NCBI GenBank assembly: GCA_018360145.1
Contig: SRPY01000048.1
Span: 1 to 64,000 of the forward strand
DNA length: 64,000 nt
Reading direction: 5' to 3'
Source: Claviceps africana
Taxonomy: Eukaryota > Ascomycota > Sordariomycetes > Hypocreales > Clavicipitaceae
Shown here: positions 64,000 to 64,000 of the stretch, piece after piece
How the letters are laid out: the number at the start of each line of letters is the position of its first letter
Position numbering within the stretch: the stretch's first letter is position 1
Notes under the pieces: model-generated
What the model was told of the DNA's origin: nothing
Database searches by the model: none
The model's input: the letters and a program-made list of their open reading frames with translations, nothing else
Made by a program: the position numbers and the translations under genes

Positions 64000-64000
64000 G

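Overview
The window is eukaryotic and looks like a chromosome of a filamentous ascomycete (Pezizomycotina, most likely Sordariomycetes). Evidence: short GT..AG introns of 53-140 bases with fungal branch sites, gene products typical of that group, and a 50-kb block whose repeats all carry the mark of repeat-induced point mutation (RIP). In that block C-to-T and G-to-A changes have nearly removed CA/TG dinucleotides, while CC, CT and many CG remain.

Bases 1-49,630 are a stack of nested retroelements. The oldest visible layer is a 5' fragment of a Tad1-like LINE on the + strand (pieces at 140-516, 6,929-8,761 and 15,623-16,340). It is split by two LINE copies of the same family on the - strand: copy 1 (533-6,912) and copy 2 (8,777-15,607), each with a 15-16 base target-site duplication (TSD). 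A third - strand copy starts at 16,351 and ends at 49,630. It is broken by a fourth LINE copy (18,187-24,995, +), a 12.9-kb Ty3/gypsy-type LTR retrotransposon (25,599-38,491, +) and a 6.8-kb Ty3/gypsy-type element (41,836-48,621, +). The 12.9-kb element itself holds a 641-base tRNA-headed SINE-like insertion (37,551-38,191, -) with a perfect 14-base TSD, and that insertion contains a 93-base fold-back sequence. All retroelement reading frames are dead, but RIP-altered reverse transcriptase, integrase and gag zinc-knuckle motifs can still be read.

Bases 49,631-52,200 are further AT-rich DNA that I could not identify. Then come five genes: a nucleosome assembly protein NAP1 (-, five exons) alone between two AT-rich blocks; after a 1.2-kb degraded AT-rich spacer, a SAM-dependent methyltransferase resembling coclaurine N-methyltransferase / cyclopropane fatty acid synthase (+, four exons); a 50-residue complex I subunit of NDUFB2 type (-, three exons, one of only 25 bases); the tail-anchored ER ubiquitin-conjugating enzyme Ubc6 (+, three exons); and a large zinc-finger protein (-) whose 5' end lies beyond the window.

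The genes are ordinary single-copy nuclear genes with no operon-like logic. The unusual part is the retroelement stack, especially the SINE-like element with its serial hairpins and the oversized LTR element with about 4.6 kb of unassigned sequence 3' of its integrase.
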